A DNA stretch of 64,000 nt, taken from positions 248,001-312,000 of the forward strand of contig NZ_JAMOHM010000004.1 of NCBI RefSeq assembly GCF_024448335.1, given 5' to 3'. How positions within the stretch are numbered: position 1 is the first letter of the stretch; every line of letters begins with the position of its first letter. Position numbers and translations under genes: made by a program. This DNA comes from Stutzerimonas frequens (GTDB taxonomy: Bacteria > Pseudomonadota > Gammaproteobacteria > Pseudomonadales > Pseudomonadaceae). Positions 58,708 through 64,000 of this stretch are shown here, piece by piece. The notes beneath the pieces were generated by a model. It saw only the letters and a list, made by a program, of their open reading frames with translations. It searched no databases and was not told where the DNA came from.

Positions 58708-59127
58708 ATGATTCGCTGCAGACGCGTATATGAGCCAGCAAGCGAGACCGATGGCCAACGTGTGCTGGTCGACCGGCTTTGGCCCAGGGGCTGTCGCAAG
58801 GACAGCCTGGCGCTGGCGGCATGGCTGCCAGACGTCGCGCCTTCGACCGCGCTACGCCAGGCTTTCAAGGGCGGCACGCTCGACTATGCGGAGTTCCGTC
58901 GGCGTTACCAGAAGGAGCTGGCAGCCCGCCCCGAGCACTGGTGGCCGCTGCTGGAGATGGCCGAACGCGGCCCATTGACGCTGCTCTACGCCGCACGAGA
59001 CGAACAGCAGAACAATGCCCAGGTGTTGGCCGAATGGCTGGAGGATGAAATGCAGCGGCTGGGGCGCCCCAGCTCGCCGGCCTGCCTGGCCGGGGAGCTG
59101 GGCGGAACGATCAACGACGACGGTTGA
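58708..59127 (+). CDS. DUF488 family protein
   Basis: This 139-residue cytoplasmic protein matches DUF488 (RVYEPASETDGQRVLVDRLWPRG, LPDVAPSTALRQAF, LTLLYAARDEQQNNAQVL). Function is unestablished. Its last 17 bases overlap the 3' end of the dctP-like gene on the other strand. Confidence 0.85.
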   Translation: MIRCRRVYEPASETDGQRVLVDRLWPRGCRKDSLALAAWLPDVAPSTALRQAFKGGTLDYAEFRRRYQKELAARPEHWWPLLEMAERGPLTLLYAARDEQQNNAQVLAEWLEDEMQRLGRPSSPACLAGELGGTINDDG

Positions 59128-60109
59128 CCGTCATGGCGGCGCGGATCAGGTCGGCACCGATATCCGCTTCGTAGGACTTCCACACCGGCAACATCTGCTC
59201 GCGCCAGGCCTGACGCTCGTCCGGCGTCAGGGTGATCAGCTGGCTGCTGCCGCTGGCAAGGATCCGGTCGCGATCACGGCGATTGACCGCAGCAGCCTCG
59301 CGGTTCACCGCCTGGGTCACCTCGAGAATGATCCCCTCCAGCTCCGAACGCACGGCGAACGGCATGCTCAGCCAGAACTCGTTGTTGGTGATCAGCATGT
59401 AGTCGAGCACGCCATGGTTGCTCTCGGTGATATAGGGCTGAACACTGTGCATGTTCTGGCTGAGGATGTTCGACCAGGGGTTCTCCGCGCCCTGCACGAC
59501 ACCGCCCTTGAGCGACTCATAGACTTTGGCGAAAGGCAGCACGACGGACTGGGCACCAACCGCGGCGAACTGCGCCTCCAGCACCGGCGACGGCTGAATA
59601 CGAAACTTCAGCCCTGCGGCATCGCTCGGCTTGCGCAGAGGTACGGTAGCCGATAGCTGCTTCAAGCCGTTGTTCCAATAGGCAAGCCCGTACACCCCGT
59701 GCTCGGCCATCGAGTGCAGCAACTGGCGTGCGGCTTCACGCTTCTGGAAGCGCTGCAGTGCCTCGGCGTCATCGAACAGGAACGGCAGGTCGAACACCTG
59801 CAGTTTCTTGGTGTACGGCGCGAACTTGGACATCGACGGCGCCAGCAGCTGCACCTTGTTGTCGAACAGCGCTTGCATCTCTTCGGCGTCCCCGACCAGG
59901 GTCGAGTTCGGATAGACCTCGACCTTGATCTTGCCCGCCATGCGCTCCTCGACCAACTGCTTGAGCAGCAGCGCCCCTTTGCCCTTCGGCGTGTCGTCCG
60001 CTACCACGTGGGCGAACTTGATGACAATCGGACCCTCTTCGGCGGCCATCGCCGGCGCGGCCGTTAGGAACAACGCCGCACCCAGTGCAGCCAAGCAAGA
60101 CCTGAACAT
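59111..60109 (-). CDS. dctP: TRAP transporter solute-binding protein (DctP type)
   Basis: This 332-residue periplasmic protein has a signal peptide (ending APAMA) and the DctP fold (IVIKFAHVVADDTPKGKGA start, KFRIQPSPVLEAQFAAVGAQ middle, with the arginine that binds carboxylates). It would capture C4-dicarboxylates or similar organic acids for a TRAP permease. No dctQ or dctM lies next to it here. GGGGGT precedes the ATG. Confidence 0.9.
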   Translation of the reverse strand: MFRSCLAALGAALFLTAAPAMAAEEGPIVIKFAHVVADDTPKGKGALLLKQLVEERMAGKIKVEVYPNSTLVGDAEEMQALFDNKVQLLAPSMSKFAPYTKKLQVFDLPFLFDDAEALQRFQKREAARQLLHSMAEHGVYGLAYWNNGLKQLSATVPLRKPSDAAGLKFRIQPSPVLEAQFAAVGAQSVVLPFAKVYESLKGGVVQGAENPWSNILSQNMHSVQPYITESNHGVLDYMLITNNEFWLSMPFAVRSELEGIILEVTQAVNREAAAVNRRDRDRILASGSSQLITLTPDERQAWREQMLPVWKSYEADIGADLIRAAMTVNRRR

Positions 60110-60559
60110 GTAACCCCCAAATGCAAGTGCCCGGCCGGCGCCTCGTGAGCACCGCCGGGTCGTACCATGATGTGTTCGGGACACAAAGCGGTGCGCGTGC
60201 ACCAGCCCCATCGAGCGGAGGGGCAGCTCATTCCGGGCGCTGTTCGCCGGCGGCTGCCTTTATTGGAATCGGCTGCATGGCAAACGCCCTCTGTCGCCTG
60301 CGGCAGCGATGCGAAGTGTTCGGCATCCGCCAGAGCGCTACAAGCACGACGCCATCATGCGAGGTCCTTTTGCCAACTGTTTCACGCTAGATCGCTACGG
60401 GAGGTCGTCGTTTCGCAGCCATATCGCACCGCACCACGCAAGCAACTGACACGATCGGCGCTGGTTTTGTCGGATCTGCCCTCACTGCATTTCAGCCGTT
60501 GCCGTGGCCGGCCATCGATTCCGGCGAACTTCACGACCTGGTTGCTCTTCATAACAGAC
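60110..60559. other. 450-bp gap between the divergent dctP-like and flavoprotein genes
   Basis: I see no gene, repeat or clear operator here. Short open frames inside it lack ribosome sites and recognisable protein features. It must hold the promoters of the two divergent genes. Confidence 0.6.
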
Positions 60560-61522
60560 ATGTCCCAGACCTCGACGCCCTTTGCCATGACCAGCACACC
60601 CCCCGCGCCCACTGCCGTCGGCTACGACTGCCTGATCGTCGGCGGCGGCCCTGCCGGACTGACCGCCGCGCTGTACCTGGCGCGTTTTCGCCGCAGCTGC
60701 CTGGTGGTGGATGCCGGTTCGAGCCGGGCGTCCTGGATCCCACGCTCGCGCAACTATCCGGGCTTTCCGCCGGGTATCTCCGGCAACGACCTGCTGGCCA
60801 GACTGCGTGAACAGGCCAGCGGTTATGGTGCACGGCTCGAACATGGCCGCGTCGAACATATCGAACCCGGTGCCGAGGGTTTCAGTGTTCGCTTCGGCGC
60901 GACCACCTGCACGGCACGGCGCATCATTCTTGCCACCGGTATCGAAGACACCTTGCCGGACATGCCGGGCGCCGAAGACGCCATCGCCGATGGCAAGCTG
61001 AGGCTCTGTGCGATATGCGATGGCTACGAAGTGGATGGCGATAACGTCGCGGTCTACGGCGAAGCGGAGAATGCCATTTCCCATGCGGTCTTCCTGCGCA
61101 CCTTCACCGACCGGGTCACCGTGGTCGTGCATGGCGAGCAGGATGCCTGTGACCAGGCCATCGCGCTCGCCGAGCACTACGCCATCCAGGTGATCGGCGA
61201 CCGCGTCGAATCGCTGCATCCCTGCGAAACCGGTATCGAGCTGCTGACCTGCCGCGGCGAGCGACATCACTTCGACATCATCTATCCCAGCCTGGGCGCC
61301 CGCTTTCGCTCCGAGCTCGCCATCCAGCTCGGCATCGACTGCGACGAATGCGGCGCCCTGCAGGTAGACGCGCACCTGCAGACCTCGCTGCGCGGCCTCT
61401 ACGCGATCGGCGACGTGACGCCGGGGCTGAAGCAGATCAGTGTCGCCATCGGCCAGGCTGCCCAGGCCGCGACCGCCGTGCACAACAGCCTGGAGGCCAA
61501 CCCCTGGGGCGGCTCGCGGTGA
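60560..61522 (+). CDS. thioredoxin-reductase-like NAD(P)H flavoprotein
   Basis: This 320-residue protein has an N-terminal FAD motif ([21 protein letters not shown]), an NAD(P) domain ([17 protein letters not shown]) with the redox pair C-A-I-C in [11 protein letters not shown], and a second FAD motif ([22 protein letters not shown]). It is of the thioredoxin reductase type, but the electron acceptor is unknown since no thioredoxin gene is adjacent. No clear ribosome site is seen; a Met nine codons later is also possible. Confidence 0.82.
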   Translation: MSQTSTPFAMTSTPPAPTAVGYDCLIVGGGPAGLTAALYLARFRRSCLVVDAGSSRASWIPRSRNYPGFPPGISGNDLLARLREQASGYGARLEHGRVEHIEPGAEGFSVRFGATTCTARRIILATGIEDTLPDMPGAEDAIADGKLRLCAICDGYEVDGDNVAVYGEAENAISHAVFLRTFTDRVTVVVHGEQDACDQAIALAEHYAIQVIGDRVESLHPCETGIELLTCRGERHHFDIIYPSLGARFRSELAIQLGIDCDECGALQVDAHLQTSLRGLYAIGDVTPGLKQISVAIGQAAQAATAVHNSLEANPWGGSR

Positions 61523-61649
61523 GCGGCGCAACGGTCATCGCCAGCGGGCACAAACGCCTGCCGATGAGCAGCGAGCCAGACCGATCGCGATCAACCTTGT
61601 TGACCGCGGAACGGTCTAGGCTGATACAAGCCCTGCCTCGGAGCACCCC

Positions 61650-63026
61650 ATGTCCCTCAGCGTCTTCGACCTGTTCAAGATCGGCATCGGCCCGTCCAGC
61701 TCGCACACCGTCGGCCCCATGCGCGCCGCATGGCGCTTCGCCGACGGGTTGCAGCGCGACGAACTGCTGGCCGCCACTGCCAGCCTCAGGGTCGAGCTGT
61801 ACGGCTCGCTCGGCGCTACCGGCAAGGGCCACGGCAGTGACAGGGCCGTGCTGCTCGGACTGGAGGGCGAGCAGCCCGAATCGGTGGATACCGACAGCAT
61901 CCCGGCCCGCCTCGCGACGATCCGCGAGCGTGGCGAACTGCAGCTGCTCGGCCGGCATCCTATTCCCTTCGACAGCAAGGCTCAGCTCGCCTTCATTCGC
62001 AGGCCGCTGCCGTTCCATCCCAACGGCATGGTGTTCCGCGCCTTCGACGCCGCCGGTCTGCAGCTGCGCAGCCGCGAGTACTACTCGGTGGGCGGCGGCT
62101 TCGTCGTCGACGAGCAGGCCGCCGGCAGCGACCGCATCGTCGAGGATGCCACCGCGCTGGCGTACCCCTTTCACAGCGCGGCTGAACTGCTCGATCACTG
62201 TGCCGCGCAAGACATGAGCATCAGCCAGCTGATGCTGGCCAACGAAGCCGCCTGGCGGCCGGAAGCAGAGACCCGCGACGGACTGCTGCGCATCTGGCAG
62301 GTCATGCAGGATTGCGTCGATGCCGGTTGCCGCACCGAAGGCGTGATGCCCGGCGGGCTCAAGGTGCGCCGCCGCGCTGCCGGGCTTTACCGCCAGCTCA
62401 GCGAGCATCCCGAGGCCAACCTGCGCGACGCGCTCAATGTCCTCGACTGGGTCGACCTCTATGCGCTGGCGGTCAACGAAGAGAATGCCAGCGGCGGCCG
62501 CGTGGTCACCGCGCCGACCAATGGCGCGGCAGGCATCATTCCGGCGCTGCTGCATTACTACATGCGCTTCGTCCCGGGCGCAGACGAGGACGGCGTGGTG
62601 CGCTTCCTGCTCACCGCCGCTGCGATCGGAATCCTCTACAAGGAGAACGCCTCGATTTCCGGGGCCGAAGTCGGCTGCCAGGGCGAGGTGGGCGTGGCCT
62701 GCTCCATGGGCGCCGGCGCGCTGTGCGAAGTGCTCGGCGGCACCCCGCAGCAGGTCGAGAACGCCGCCGAGATCGGCATGGAGCACAACCTCGGGCTGAC
62801 CTGCGATCCGATCGGCGGGCTGGTCCAGGTGCCCTGCATCGAGCGCAACGCCATGGGCGCGGTGAAGGCGATCAACGCGGCGCGCATGGCCTTGCGTGGT
62901 GATGGTCGGCACTTCGTCTCGCTGGACAAGGTGATCCGCACCATGCGCCAGACCGGCGCCGATATGAAAAGCAAATACAAGGAAACCGCTCGCGGCGGAT
63001 TGGCGGTAAACATCATCGAGTGCTGA
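61650..63026 (+). CDS. sdaA: L-serine dehydratase (iron-sulfur type)
   Basis: This 458-residue single-chain enzyme deaminates L-serine to pyruvate and ammonia. The N-terminal beta domain has [19 protein letters not shown]. The alpha domain has the cluster cysteines within [25 protein letters not shown] and [32 protein letters not shown] precedes the start. It converges on a TyrR/GcsR-type regulator 27 bp away; such a regulator controls glycine cleavage and sdaA in P. aeruginosa. Confidence 0.95.
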   Translation: MSLSVFDLFKIGIGPSSSHTVGPMRAAWRFADGLQRDELLAATASLRVELYGSLGATGKGHGSDRAVLLGLEGEQPESVDTDSIPARLATIRERGELQLLGRHPIPFDSKAQLAFIRRPLPFHPNGMVFRAFDAAGLQLRSREYYSVGGGFVVDEQAAGSDRIVEDATALAYPFHSAAELLDHCAAQDMSISQLMLANEAAWRPEAETRDGLLRIWQVMQDCVDAGCRTEGVMPGGLKVRRRAAGLYRQLSEHPEANLRDALNVLDWVDLYALAVNEENASGGRVVTAPTNGAAGIIPALLHYYMRFVPGADEDGVVRFLLTAAAIGILYKENASISGAEVGCQGEVGVACSMGAGALCEVLGGTPQQVENAAEIGMEHNLGLTCDPIGGLVQVPCIERNAMGAVKAINAARMALRGDGRHFVSLDKVIRTMRQTGADMKSKYKETARGGLAVNIIEC

Positions 63027-63052
63027 ACCGGAGCGCTCCTCCCGGCCTGCGC

Positions 63053-64000
<948 letters not shown>

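Noticed and set aside
60121..60390. A short frame in the gap upstream of the flavoprotein gene
   Set aside because: It has no ribosome site, unusual composition and no family resemblance; the gap is better read as promoter region.
61589..61602. A CCGAT-CGCG-ATCAA sequence resembling an FNR half-site before sdaA
   Set aside because: Only one arm fits, and GATCGCGATC is a chance GC-rich palindrome in such genomes.

Overview
The window is about 64 kb of GC-rich chromosome from a denitrifying gamma-proteobacterium. It almost certainly comes from the Pseudomonas stutzeri group (Stutzerimonas). The evidence is the continuous nor-nir-nnrS-nos denitrification supercluster in the stutzeri order, dnrN/dnrP/dnrD/dnrS-type genes, and an Entner-Doudoroff block controlled by HexR. 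Unlike the classical P. stutzeri nirSTBMCFDLGH operon, nirT and nirB are missing between nirS and nirM. I see no rRNA, tRNA, insertion sequence, phage or CRISPR array.

Layout. (1) 1-8.3 kb: glucose catabolism (partial gapN-like gene, eda, pgl, zwf; divergent hexR; edd-glk; a small membrane protein). Matching HexR-type operators precede zwf and edd. (2) 8.5-13.4 kb: an MdtD-like efflux pump, then a four-gene ferrous-iron uptake operon (P19, cupredoxin-like, FTR1, polyferredoxin) behind a Fur-box-like sequence. (3) 13.4-24.8 kb: an anaerobic-adaptation block. It holds class III ribonucleotide reductase (nrdD, a separate 51-residue glycyl-radical peptide, nrdG), dnrS, a DGC-type zinc-binding protein, O2-independent ubiquinone synthesis (ubiUVT), NorR with its sigma54 target dnrN and an uncharacterised His-rich exported protein, dnrD and dnrP. 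(4) 25.0-40.3 kb: NO reductase (norCB, norD), cytochrome cd1 nitrite reductase with its electron carriers and heme d1 pathway (nirSMCFDLGH), and the divergent nirQ-norE-norF-nirJEN genes. (5) 40.4-47.4 kb: LysR regulator, HPP-CBS membrane protein, orphan CcoN oxidase subunit, soluble CZB chemoreceptor, short-chain dehydrogenase, nnrS. (6) 47.8-55.9 kb: nitrous oxide reductase operon nosRZDFYL-tatE. (7) 56.2-64 kb: acyl-CoA dehydrogenase, small membrane and envelope proteins, DUF488 protein, a TRAP binding protein without its permease, a thioredoxin-reductase-like flavoprotein, sdaA, and a partial TyrR/GcsR-type regulator.

How it works together. Nitrite is reduced by NirS to NO, by NorCB to N2O and by NosZ to N2; c551 (NirM) and other carriers supply electrons. 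NirF, NirDLGH, NirJ, NirE and NirN make heme d1. I read twelve FNR/DNR-type dyads (TTGAY-N4-RTCAA and near variants), in front of nrdD/dnrS, the DGC gene, ubiU, dnrD, dnrP, norC, nirS, nirQ, nirJ, nnrS and nosR. This implies one O2/NO-controlled regulon that joins respiration to anaerobic DNA-precursor and quinone synthesis. NorR forms a second NO circuit: three GGT-N7-ACC sites and a consensus sigma54 promoter precede dnrN.

The least-described items are the split glycyl-radical domain of NrdD, the His-rich exported protein co-translated with DnrN, the DGC protein under an FNR/DNR box, and the SDR plus CZB-receptor pair beside nnrS.
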